A stretch of 64,000 nucleotides of DNA. Origin: Lunularia cruciata. Taxonomy: Eukaryota; Streptophyta; Marchantiopsida; Lunulariales; Lunulariaceae. The notes beneath the pieces were generated by a model. It was not told the origin of the DNA. It did not search any database and saw only the letters and a list, made by a program, of their open reading frames with translations. The stretch spans positions 18,419,001-18,483,000 of the forward strand of contig OX419758.1 of NCBI GenBank assembly GCA_948567375.1, in the 5' to 3' direction. Below are positions 22,275 to 34,018 of the stretch, piece by piece (position 1 is the first letter of the stretch; each line of letters starts with the position of its first letter). The position numbers were made by a program, and so were the translations under genes.

Positions 22275-24990
22275 TCATGGATTGCAATATACAAAGACCT
22301 TCACCTCACCTGCGCCTGAGCAAAAAGACTACGCAATAAGTTAAAAGTCAACTAGACCCATAGTTGTAAAAACCAATTTACCGTTTAAGTCATTCTTCGA
22401 CTGTTATCGCGATAAGAGCCTCTTCGTACTTGTTACTCCGCCAGACCTACAGATAGTGTCCAACATTGCCATCCGGAGAGGATAGAAGATAGTGTCAGCA
22501 TGAACTCCAAACCGAAAATTTAAACGGTGACTGGCTGCATTCTACCCTAATCATCAATCCCTCCTAACAACGTGCACAGCTCCAGCTCCACAACACCTCG
22601 TAACTTAAAACATAGTAACGTTCTCCAAACAACTGTAAATATCGATCAGACTGCTGGAAAAGAAATGGACAGAATGCTGATCGGAATACCGGAGAATGAC
22701 AATATCGAGGTTGTTCCTGGATATCATAACCAACCTTAGCTTTTCTGTATACTTCATCTTAAAACTTGAGAACACTTCCCGCTAGGTTCATACTACGTTC
22801 AACTTGGTGATAATTTCAGAAACAACAAACATCCATTTTGCTGAGTACTACAGTCAATACTTTTATACTGACTTGACTTGAGATTATCGGCCTTGGTGCT
22901 GTATAATGTGGTATCTCCTTTCATTCAAACTCCTGCTCTGTTCCCTTGAAGTCCTTTATGCCCTTTCTGAGAGGCCGACAACCATTGCTTATTGGAAAGC
23001 CGTATGTTTGACCCATCAAGAATTCAGTGCTCGCACTTGTATCTGTTGGAGTCTGGAAGACATTTCCTCTTTTCTTTCTCAGATGTCTGTACGTAGGAAT
23101 TGAAACATACATTGGAAACGGAGTGGAACAGGACATGATCCAACTCACGACAATAAAAAGGGTGAGTTACCTACAGGCACCACAATGTCATACATCTAGT
23201 GAAGTAAACGGATACCGAAACAAAATAATGAGCAGGGGAAAAACTAGACTAGACCATGTATGCTCAATAAATATTATATTACAGGATTCTGTAAGGTGTA
23301 AACATACTGATTGTCAAGCACTGACTGCAAAACTATCAACAACATAGCCATTCCAGACATCTAGTTCAAAGAGATCACCGGTGCTATGACAGTTTCAGAT
23401 GTCGTGAATTCCTTAGATTGCCAAGCAATGCCGTGGATAAAATGCTTCCAGTCATGCAGAAGTTCCTGTCATGAAACGTTTACTTACCAGCCTCTTTCTC
23501 TTCATCGATATAACTGAGACTAAGACCCTTATTAGCAGCCATTCCTACTACATGCAAAGAAGCAGGATAAATTAGATAAAAGGGCTTTCCACGTAGCGTG
23601 CACAGACGGACATGACTGATCGGCCCAAAAACATCTCACAATTATATGCTGGAAACTGGACTCTGTTTGGAAGGGGTATATGACTAGTGAGAGCTGAAGC
23701 AGTTCGTACAACGGGAAATCCACACCATCGTGACTACACAAAATCTGATGATGGACTATACCCCCTCCAACGGGAGGTGGAGAGTAACCATTACTCGGAC
23801 ACAAGCAACGTCTCTTTCAATATCTGAAAAACCTAAATCTTGTCCTTAACGTACACCTTGACATAGTCGGAGTCCTTAAAAGACCTGAAACGTCCAGCGG
23901 CCATCTCCAGCAATGCGTCGGACGCTATGATATTCAACTTTCTTCATTGCCGGTAATGTTCCCTGCCTACAAGAGGATGATCAGCGAAGTACACGTTTTC
24001 ACTGAGATGAATCTTGTGTCTGTGTGTAACCTAGTCCTTTTAGCAGATGAAAGTGGGCAGAAGACTTCAAAAGTGAGGTTTCAACCAACCAGACAGAACC
24101 AGGACCAGAAAATAAAAAGTGCAGATGCTCAGTTCAAGTATGAACTGTGTAAATATATCCTGCATGGACAGTTATTGCAAACAGTACCTTCTCACACTAT
24201 TCGTTTTATACGGTGAAAATACTGACTTTGCTTGACGAGCTCCGCCAAGCGGTTTAATTCGTGCAAAGAAAGAAGTTGGCTTCTTTACCACCAGAGAATG
24301 CCGCTAGAATTGACGCAAAAGGAGCACTCAGCAAATAACACTCCTCCGTTTCAAAGCGGTGCCATCCGCGAACTGAACAACAACACTCTTTGCAGTAAAC
24401 GAATTAACTCACCTGAAAACAATTAACCACAGAAATGAAAAGGTTGATTCTTCGGTAGCGCTCTAAACGAGTAAATTTCCGCTCCCAGAAAGTGGACAGA
24501 GTGACATGTCGAATTTACAACCCAACTTTTGCATTTATCTTCTGACTCCAGTCTATTGCCAGGAATCTACTGCTTCAATTGCGAGACATTATGGCCACCT
24601 TCACCTGAAACGAGTTGCTCTTCTAAAGCCATTGGAACTAAAGAAGTAACCTGCTTATGGACTACCCCTAGTACGATGACCAGGACAGAGTACTCCAAGT
24701 TGAGCAATCCCTACTACTCAACCATGAACACAGAAAGCTTGGGAGTCAGTCTACTCTTCAAGGTCACGAATCCGCTGGAAAGTCGATATATCATTTCGTG
24801 CAATTGTGGGTGGGAGAGCACAGGGCAAGCAATGATTAGCATCACAACAACTTAGTGCCCAAAGTTTGTTCCAGTGATGATGAGGTATCTTCCTTAGACT
24901 CTATCCCGGATACATCTTCTACTAATCTCCTGACCCAAATTTGTCGACTGGTTTGAAATGCAGTTAAATTGAAAGGCTCAAAGATGGTTA
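22275..24990. repeat. duplicated module, continuation (counterpart of 50648-53400)
   Basis: Matches 50648-53400 from TTGCAATATACAA to GTTTGAAATGCAGT. On the minus strand at about 24210-24420 a damaged version of the exon at 52620-52850 is visible (VNSFTAKSVV, FADGTA), with frameshifts. 22250-22275 is a short CCCCT repeat. Relative to B, this copy is separated from A1 by about 4.7 kb of other sequence. Confidence 0.8.
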
Positions 24991-26380
24991 AAAGTCATGA
25001 GTGATTGGTTAGAAAGAAACATAGCAAGGAATAACCCAACAGGTTCAACTAGATGAACCATTTTTTCCTCTTTTTGGGGGTAATGTAGGAAATCGTGTTG
25101 CTCTTGAATTGTAGGATATAGTAGGTGAGGTAATTGATCCGTGGTTATGAGGTGCTGTACTAGGAAAGGGTAGGAGTGTTACTCCTTACTACAAGCTAAA
25201 AGGGGTCAAAAGGCAACACAAACTATGACTGCATCGAACTGGTAGTACTATTTGGTAACAGAACCAGTCTAGTTCATTGGTGCTACTTGCAGAAGGCAGA
25301 AAGTTGAAGAGATGTGATCTTTAAATAGGAAAGTAGTTTCAGAATCCTCAAAGATAATCCACATTAACACCTGTTAGCGCACTCTGTTCCTATGTCAACA
25401 TCGTGTTCGTATACTTAGGTCTGAGATCAGTGTTCAGCAATGGAGTCCCATACTTCGTTAGCGCACTCTGTTCTTAAGTCAACAACGTGTTCGTCTACTT
25501 AAGTATGAGATCACTGTTCAGCAATTGGTTTCCATACTTCACTCTGTGCCTTTATGTATTAGAGAAAGTACTCCAATCCCCCTGTGTGCGAAGGTTACTC
25601 TTAGTACTAAAGCAATTGGAAGTGAAGCTATCATGATCGTGGCTCTCTGACTACAATCATATAATCCATATAATACCCATGGCATGCAGGAGTCATAAAT
25701 CCACTTCACGTGTGTCCTGTTGATCACCTGCTGGCATCCCATCAAACTGAAGGTGACTGACGTATCAAGGTAGCATTTCTCAGGACACAAACATTGAAAG
25801 ACCTAAATGGAGATGCATTTGTACTGAATGCCATCTTGCCCTGCGGGAACAAACCTGACCATGCATCACTTCATGTATGGCAAATATAAAGTCCCACGAG
25901 ATCCTAACTGCCAGCAATACCATAACAAGCCAAGAAATGGGAAGCTGGGGTTCTGTTTTATCCGGGGTGGAATCTGTATACAATATTATATGCAAAAGCG
26001 TGACATTGGTACCTGATCTGGACCAAAGTCTTACTGCAATCGAATATGGACGACTCTGGGAAGAGGAATCGAGCTCAATGACATGAGTACCGTGTTTCGA
26101 GCTACCGTAAATCTACCGTCATATGCATAACTTCCATCATCACGTCCCCATTCGCAGCACACCTGCTCAATGTCATAGAATATATATAATACGCATACAA
26201 AGCAACTCATGTATGGCGTTGTGGATCTCTTTTCGCAGAATGTGATGTATCTACCGCAGAAGTTTCATGATCAGCAGCATTCCTGATTTGAAAACCACCT
26301 TGATAGTGTATCGGACTGTCCGCTGTGGAGACATCCCACTGATTTTTCCTTTAAAGAAGTAGATATTGCCGATACCGACG
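24990..26380. other. segment absent from module B, with an 83-bp tandem duplication
   Basis: B passes directly from the equivalent of 24990 to that of 26380, so these 1.4 kb are an insertion in A or a deletion in B. 25374-25456 is repeated at 25457-25541 (TTAGCGCACTCTGTTC..). Frames of up to 83 codons occur but nothing is recognisable. Confidence 0.6.
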
Positions 26381-26579
26381 AGATTCACCTCCAGATCTGA
26401 AGTGAAGGATTGCGCATACTAAGAACGACATTTCGTTTTGTTCGAAATCTTCGTCTGTATTATCAGCCCTACTAGATCAGTCATAGTCATTTGGGGCGAA
26501 AGCTTTATCGAAATTCTACTGTCTCGCAGCTCCGTGAAGCTACGAGATTGTGTCAGCTTAATCTAATTTATCTGAGGGC

Positions 26580-27210
26580 ATGGCGGGACTAAATGAGGAT
26601 ACAAGCACCTCGACTGTCGTGCTATCAAATCAATCTGTTGCAATAGGTGAGGACCCCTCGAGCACCACAAGCAATCTCGAGGAAGAGGAAGGCGAGGGAG
26701 GAGATAACGATGACAAAGAGCTACCAGATGATCTCTGGTTTCGTTGGAGGACCTTCGGCTGAAGACAGGAGATATACCATTTTTACAACAGCTTCGCTGC
26801 CAACTGATTGGACTACGGTGATGTCTTTTACGAAATCGGACAGCTAGTTGCGGTTGGTTAGAGTATTGAAGAGTCTCCGGCGCACCTCAGTTTGAAATGT
26901 CGAGCATAGCGGTGGTGCACCGGAGACTCCTTCAGACTTTTAGCGACTCCAAATGATTGAGGAATTTTGACTTCGATAGCCAAAAATGGACACCCACGCG
27001 GAGCGGAAGTTGATGATTCAACGATGCAACTGCCCTGGTTTGAAGTCGCAGGGATGTGACAGGAGGCCTACATGGCGAACGATATAGCGAAGGTGATCGG
27101 CGACGCTCCTAGTCTAAAGAGTGTCAGCTTCTTGTGTAGACGAGTTGGATCCGGTGGAGGTCTTACCGGTTGCGTTAGTGCGACGTGCACCCGGTCTTAA
27201 TGACCTATAT
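26580..27210 (+). pseudogene. LRR-type protein, N-terminal remnant (A copy)
   Basis: An ATG at 26580 opens a frame with an acidic leader (SNLEEEEGEGGDNDDKELPDD). After a stop at 26760 and frame changes the text continues as leucine-rich-repeat-like sequence (LRNFDFDSQKW, SLKSVSFLC), matching 54350-54600. The LRR type resembles ribonuclease-inhibitor-like repeats. The homologous B copy lacks the ATG. The stretch to 27240 ends where AT-rich DNA begins. Confidence 0.5.
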
Positions 27211-27249
27211 ATCCAGCCAGTCGATGCAGCACAACCTAACAAGGTAACC

Positions 27250-28062
27250 AGATTAATAAAATTCTTATTTTCAATTTATTTTAAAATTAAAATATTAATT
27301 ATAAAATATTAATAATATTTTTATTAATTAAATATTTAATCTAATTTATAGTTTTTTATTTTATTGATATATATTATAACATTTACAGTCTTGTTCATTA
27401 TCAATTATTATAGACTAATGTATATATTTTAATACATTAAAATGATATAAAAATGATTTTAATGATATTTATTATATTTAAAAAATAATTTAATTTTTAT
27501 TAATTTACTTGTAAATAAAAACAAAATTAATATAAAAAACTATTTTATGAAATTTAAATTATTACAAACTACTAATTATAAAACCAAATGCTAATACTCA
27601 CAAGTTTTGGTATATCTAAAAGGAGAAAAGGAAGACCATGTAGTAAACATGAAGGATGGGAAGACCCCATCAAGCCATGCAAGGGAGGGACAAAAAGGTA
27701 AAATGGGGCTAAGCTCCAATAGAGTCTAACTTGCATAGCTTGGATATATATGGTGCACCTATAGCACCTAATATATCCAAGCTATAGCAACCATCTGACT
27801 TGCATAGCTTTGATATATATGGTGCTATGCGTTGGAGACTCTTCAATACTCTAACCAACCGCAACTAGCTGTCCAATTTTGTAAAAGACATCACCGTAGT
27901 CCAATCAGTTAGCAGCGAAGCTAGCACTATAGCACCTAATATATCCAAGCTATGCAAGTCAGATGGTCTACAAACAACTGAAGCATCCGAAAAAGCATCA
28001 CCTAGTGTGATTGCTCTCCTATGGATTGTGCCAGCCATTGCACTCTGTGGAGCAATGGCCAC
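27250..28062 (-). repeat. AT-rich stretch and rearranged T-type terminal repeats
   Basis: 27250-27600 is very AT-rich and holds no gene. 27610-27800 and 27925-28062 are minus-strand copies of a repeat I call T (in the plus sense: CACTAGGTGATGC, TTTGTAGACCAT, CTTGCATAGCTTGGATAT, CCCCATTTTACCTTTTT, GGCTTGATGGGGTCTTCC). Between them 27832-27921 is the reverse complement of 26789-26878. Confidence 0.75.
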
Positions 28063-28069
28063 ATGCTAT

Positions 28070-28830
28070 CTAAAATATGCTATGAAGTATGAGAGTGAAA
28101 ATGGATACCCCATGGCGCCCAACATGATAATCTTTTATGCACTCCCTGACGAATGTGTCTAATGCCGTGTCCATCGTTCCATATAACTCCAAGGCTAGAG
28201 GAACAAAGAGGTTACTTCGCTGCATGCTCCTATACTTGGAGACCTTGCGACCTGTTGCTGCACTCGCCTGCCATCCAGGGGGATGGGTAATCACTCTCTC
28301 CGACATTGTATCTCGCGTAGGATCCGTAACCACGACAGCTGCTATTGTCACTTGATCATCTCGGTCCAAGTATAAGTATGCCTTGACATATGTCATATGC
28401 AAAGCACACGAACGCTCCCTCCAAGCCAAGTATCCACTCTCTCGTGCCATAGCAAACACTATGTCCCTAATAGCATCATGTGTAGCTATCCTCTATCCTC
28501 CAAAAGGACATCGTGTCATATGGACCACTGCTACATCTAGTGTAGAACCACACTCACAAGTGAGCAAGGCAGATGCAGATGGGTGGACCAAACCTAGACA
28601 AAACCTCATTGTTGTAGAGAAAGTAATTGGTGCGAGGCGGAATGCCCTAATGCACGGTCGAGCTAGGATCCAAGAGCCTGCACCCTTGCCAAAGCAAGAG
28701 CAAAAACGTGCTCTAGTAGCCTGAGGAATGGACGAGTCAACTAAGAGAAAATGTAGCTTATGCTCACACTGTTGCTCCATCAAGGAAGACTCTAAACCTC
28801 TAGTCCAATGTGAGGATAGTGAAACCAAAG
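28070..28830 (-). pseudogene. LINE-like (non-LTR) retrotransposon, C-terminal ORF2 fragment
   Basis: The minus-strand text from 28830 down reads RARFCSCFGKGAGSWI, FCLGLVHPSASALLTCECG, then H and RC before GG, a CxC-type zinc-binding tail typical of the end of some plant non-LTR polymerases. From 28459 it continues MARESGYLAWRERSCAL, TDPTRDTMSERV and NLFVPLALELYGTMD. Two frames and the missing polymerase core show a 5'-truncated, broken copy. The identification rests on remembered family patterns, not on a search. Confidence 0.6.
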
Positions 28831-28939
28831 ATGGAAAGTACTCTCGTGCCGTTAGGATAGACTACCTCTCGTCTACCTCAATAACTAATAGAGGAAAAAG
28901 ATCCCTCCTCCACCTCTATCACATAAGTCTCCAAAACTG

Positions 28940-30791
28940 CACTATCAACAAACACAAAATGAGATATATCTAAAAATGTAACTTGAATATTGTATATCAT
29001 TTTCTTCCACCAGCGGTAAAGTTTATGGGAATCCAAACCATCTTTAGTTTTGCTGCATATCATTGGATCAATACACGTTTAGAAATTATTTTGCCATATT
29101 CAACGTAGGCTAGTTTATAACTTGATATCCTTTACATTTGCGATCCAAAATAATCTCTTTGTGAATCACATAACCACATATTTAAACATATCTCTTACCA
29201 ATCTCTTGAAGAAAGGCAACCCGTGGATAGCAAGAAGGACGGGAGGACTAACTAAGATGATGATTAAATTATGATATGTTTGCGCTCATTTGGAATAGAG
29301 TCTAAATGCACAAAACCTTCTAGACTTTCTTATACAATCTTCTTATGTTTGGAGAGTTATATACTGAAGACTTTTGTTTGCTATCTGTATTTAACTTCTG
29401 TTTGGCAAAAAGGATTTTGGATGTTATATGTTTCTAATTGTATTTTATTAGTGCCATAAGAACCGCTAGAAGGTGAATTTATACTTTGTATTTGATAAGA
29501 CAAGAATTAGCTAAACAAAATTTGACCAAAATAGACAAATTAATAAAGAGTGATGGGAGGGGAGATTACTATCACACTTTTGAATTGCTCCATGGTCAAA
29601 TTTTTAATGTCCAGAAAAATAAAAGGATAAATTGAGTTTATACCATTATAAGAGAAGATAATTTCAAAATATATTAAATATTAAAAATCTATGGTTTTAT
29701 CTTTTTAGTTTTAAAAGCCCTATTTTCTATTTTCACTGCTCACTTTTTCAATATTCTTGAATTTTTTCCAAACTTTATTTCTTACGTCATATTAGGAATA
29801 AAATATCAGTGATTCTCTTTTCAGGAGTTTTAGAAAAGACAATTTAAAGCAAGAGGATCAAGATGATTATTGGGTTCATCAATGGATTTGACAACAAAAA
29901 AAGCTAGTTTACCCAATATTTATGTTGGAAAGTAAATTGTAGTAACTGTTCTCTTTGTGTATGTCATCTGAATAAAAAAATTATTCCAAATCTCTTCATT
30001 CAAGGTATGATAATGAGATTGATAACGGAGAAGTTTATAGTTTTATATATGGAACAAAAACTCTATTTTATAATCTATTTTGTATGTGTAAATGAAGCAT
30101 TGTCAACCAAACCTTTTCTTGCTGGTCAATACAAGTTAGAGATTTTTATGTATTATGCAAGTGGAGACTATAATCTGTAAAGCCTTTCCAATCTTTATAC
30201 ATTATAATGATTAGAAACTTATAATATTCTATAAACCACTTAAAATCAGTAGTAGGTGTCATTATAATTTCAAGATAAGATATTATACTCGTTATTGAAC
30301 ATTTACATTTAGCCATGTGAGAAGGTCCAATGATTAGATCATATTCATTTTGATTTAAAAGTAAACATTACTAGTAATAGTATGAGTTTCTTAAATAGAT
30401 ATATCATCGAGCATTCTCCAAATTATTTTTCCACTACACCCATACTCCAAAATTATATTTAATGGTCTATTTCCATAGTTCAGGTTTTGAGTTATCCAAT
30501 AAACTATTGGTGCGATAATTATTTATATCCTCTTTTAATATTTCATAAAATTTTCAATTAAATTATTTTATTATTAGCAAAACAAAATATGAATTATTTA
30601 TAAACCAATAATTTATTCTTCTATAAGCATCCCTTGCTAGATTATCAATAGATCATCTCAAATAATTATTTAGTCTAATCATACAGGATATTTGTAATTA
30701 TTCCATTATTATACTTTCAATATTAAAGTCAAAGTAGTTGAAAACTACAATATAACCTCGATCTTGGAAGTCAAATGTAATAAAATAAACA

Positions 30792-30852
<61 letters not shown>

Positions 30853-31285
30853 ATATATATATATATTTGTAATATTGCTAGCTATCTTTGGAAAAGGGAA
30901 AAGTTAGGTTTTGTAAAGCTAGGTAAACAAGACATGATAATGAGGCAAAATTTTGTTGAAAATAAGGCAGAAATTAATATTTTTTTCCATATTTTTTAAC
31001 ATTTGGAGATACTCTTATCATTTATTAGAATATGATTTTTAATTGTAATATAAATAACATGCAATTAAGGAGAAAAATCAAATAGATGGATTACCATGGA
31101 ATAGATGCAGAATGAAAAATTGAATTGTTTAGAAAGACAACCTATTAATGTAACACACAAAAGCTTCAAATTGTTTTATTTCCATACGTTTTAAACATAT
31201 TATATTCTTTCCTGATTTGAAATTTTCTTCATAATATTAATACATCCAATGATTTGGACCAATGAAGAGTTCTGATATGGATTAT
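28940..31285. repeat. AT-rich repeat family, copy 1
   Basis: Shares order and sequence with 55870-57490 and in part with 62530-63275: CATCTTTAG..T..TGAATATCATTGGA-type text at 29040, TTGGAATAGAGTCTAAATGCA at about 29290, GGAGATACTCTTATCA at about 31005. No protein is coded. It is probably the inside of a non-autonomous mobile element. Confidence 0.75.
30794..30866. repeat. (TA)n microsatellite
   Basis: About 70 bp of almost pure TA, interrupted by ACATATACAT near 30837. It lies inside AT-rich copy 1 and is absent from copy 2. Confidence 0.95.
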
Positions 31286-31289
31286 TAAG

Positions 31290-31505
31290 TGATCTATAAA
31301 TCAACGAAGTGATGCTTCGTTGGATGCTCCACTTGTTTGTAGACCATACAACTTGCACAGCTTGGATATCTTAGGTGCAGTAGGACAAATTTCTCATATA
31401 GACTCTATTGGGGCCTAGCCCCATTTTACCTTTTTTGTCTCTCCTGTATGGCTTGATGGTGTCTTCCCATCCTTTGTTTTTCTACACGGATGCATTTCAT
31501 TCTCG
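31290..31505 (+). repeat. T-type terminal repeat, plus orientation
   Basis: Contains GTGATGCTTCGTTGGATGC, TTTGTAGACCATACAACTTG, CAGCTTGGATATCTTAGGTG, CCCCATTTTACC and GGCTTGATGGTGTCTTCCCA in the same order as the copies at 54.9 kb and, inverted, 58.0 kb. Confidence 0.8.
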
Positions 31506-33748
31506 ATATCTATCCGATTGTCATAGGGTAAGAATCATGTTTTAAAAGTTAGATAGATATCATGTTTTAAAAGTTAGATAGATATTCAATAGATTTTATT
31601 CATGCTACTAGATCCTTCATTAATACAAGGAGAAAAATATTTAGACATCTCATAAAAAATAGGGGAACATGTCTCCTTAAGTAAGTAATCTACTAGTATT
31701 GTGAATAAAAAAGTAGGTAATCAAAGTAAATGTGTTTCACCAAGTCTACACAAAAACACATGTCAAGTATTATATTCCCAAGTATGGTGTGTGTGAGAGA
31801 GAAGTACCAAACATAGATAAACATGTGTCAAACGTTTTATATCAATTTTTTAATGGTTAATAGGTCAAAATTTTCAACTTGTTAATTAAAAGATTCAGTC
31901 ACTAATTATGGTTGCACCTCCTAGACTAGAATCTTTTGATTATAATTATTAGCTCTATTGTATCATCAAAAAGTTGTATGGAGTCTTAGAGTGCTTCATT
32001 TCATAATCTTAAACATAAAGCTTAGTATTACCTGAATCAACTTGTTTTAGATTCAAATTCTTTTTAATTACAATACCTCCCTTTCAAAAATCTCCTCACT
32101 AAGATTTCTCCTTCAATCTTTTTTTTCAAAGTATGTTTAACAAAATATATTTCTAAACATTTAGGCTCCTACATGGTCACTTCTAATTTGGTACATGACT
32201 TCAAGCTCCTCATAAATTGATCCAAAGCTTCACATTCTAGTATATCTAAATTTTATCTTATGGTGTTATAGAATTGAGTGATATAATTTCTAATATAACC
32301 ATCTACTTTATATTTTCCAAGCTATCTTGTACACTATTTCTAATTTGTAATCTCTCAGTTATTACACTCTTGTATTCTTCCATGTTGAGATTATCATAAC
32401 AAATAAGTTCAACTTGCTCCACTTAGAATCTACACTATAGTTTAGCTATTCTATCCAATTGGCTTGAAACCAAGAGAATTTCTAGTTTCAAAATAACATT
32501 TGCAATCAAATCAAAATTCTCCACCATACTTGGGAGATTCTTGCCTTCAAATACCTTGGGCTTCAAAAATCAGATTTACTCTTTTCCTTCTCAAGATTAT
32601 ACTTTCTATATGTTCTTGTCATTTATGATCTCTTTTTTCTAACAATCAAGAAAGGTGCTTGATTTTTTGTTGCATAACAAGGATAACTTCAAACATCAAC
32701 GCCATGGCCACTACTCTATCAAACTCTCTATAATTATCTAAGTTAACACATTTTAATACCATTAGCTAGACATAATATCTAGATGTGAAAAGTGGTTTGG
32801 TAATATAGTGAGAGATGTTATATATGATGGTCTAAGAAACAATATATGTTAACAAAATTTTTGAAGAACCTTCCTCTTTAAAGTTATCTACTTGGTATGC
32901 AAACTAAATTGATTGGGAAAGTTCCCAAGAAGTTTCCTTCTAGAAGTCACCCACTTGGCATGCATGTAGCCCAATACTTGGAAGGTATCAAAAAGATTTT
33001 TAGATATTTCTAAAATATTCTTATAATTCTTGGTTAATTTGGTTAATTTGGTACTTTGTTAGTCATGACTTACTTGTCTGAAACTCAATATTGTTCACAT
33101 TGGGCATAATGTATCTTGAGTTGCTCTTGATGGCCTCACATGGGGAAGTGTAGCCATGGCTAGCATAAGAATAATGATTTTAACACAAGATATTCCTCTC
33201 CATATCTCCCCATACTTGCAAAACCACATCCCAACTCGAGGGAGTAAATGTTATCTCCCAAAACCCTAAAAACTAAAAAACTCTTATAACTTTTGATTCC
33301 CATATCACAAAATTTTAAACTAAGTTCCCATGTAACTCAAACATGAATACCTAGAGATTAAAAAAAATTATGAACCCTTCTCTCTCAATGTGAACTAATC
33401 ACTCTAACCTTAAAAAACCTAAAAGTCCTCATAATGTAATATGATTAACTAGACATATTATCTAGAGGTGAAATTTTGCTTAGTAACATCTAAGAGGATG
33501 TTATATATGATGGACTCAATAGATCAGATAGATATTTCACTAAAAGAGTACTTCTACTAATAAGGTAGGAGCCACAATAACCTAAAAACTTTAGAGCCAA
33601 TTTTGGAGGCCTAAATGGATGAATTAAACCTCAAAATATAAAATTTATATTCCCATGACAAGAAAAGATTGGCCTTCTCTCCCCCCTCCCAAAAATTTGT
33701 CTCATTGAGAGCTTTCCAATTGCACCGCACCCATGCAATTTTGAGTCT
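31506..33748. other. unclassified repeat-like DNA, no gene
   Basis: No coding frame is convincing. Two related stretches (about 32760-32830 and 33444-33510, both ending GATGTTATATATGATGG) form direct repeats about 690 bp apart. 32938-32960 holds an inverted, diverged relative of the 2.0-2.2 kb promoter region with HSE-like GAAGTTTCCTTCTAGAAG. This may be the remains of other LTRs. Confidence 0.4.
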
Positions 33749-34018
33749 CTTATAAGAAAATTCCCTAAAGATCTCTTTGGTCAAACTTGTTTGAGCAACC
33801 AAATAGGAGAAAAACCTATATGTCACCCATGCATACAACTAACCTAAGGGTGGAGGTTGATGACATATCAATTTATATCAATTTACGGGTGGAGCTTCCT
33901 TTGAAGAATTCCTCTTTGCTATATAATAAAAACAATGTGCCTCTTTGGGACATCGGAGCATTGAATGTGAAGTTTTGTGTTTTTTTTCTCTTGTGTTTCT
34001 CTTATCCTCGGGATATTA
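33749..34018 (+). repeat. LTR 1 of a truncated gypsy element
   Basis: Matches 37668-37955: AATTCCCTAAA, CAACCAAATAGG, GGGTGGAGCTTCCTTTGA and TCCTCTTTGCTATATAATAAA, the last being a TATA box near 33920. A primer-site-like TGATATCAGAGT follows at 34022-34033, as expected just after a 5' LTR. The exact left end is not clear. Confidence 0.8.

Noticed and set aside
32380-32600. Minus-strand copia-like gag (KVFEGKNLPSMVENFD)
   Set aside because: Too short and interrupted, with no zinc knuckle or polymerase nearby.
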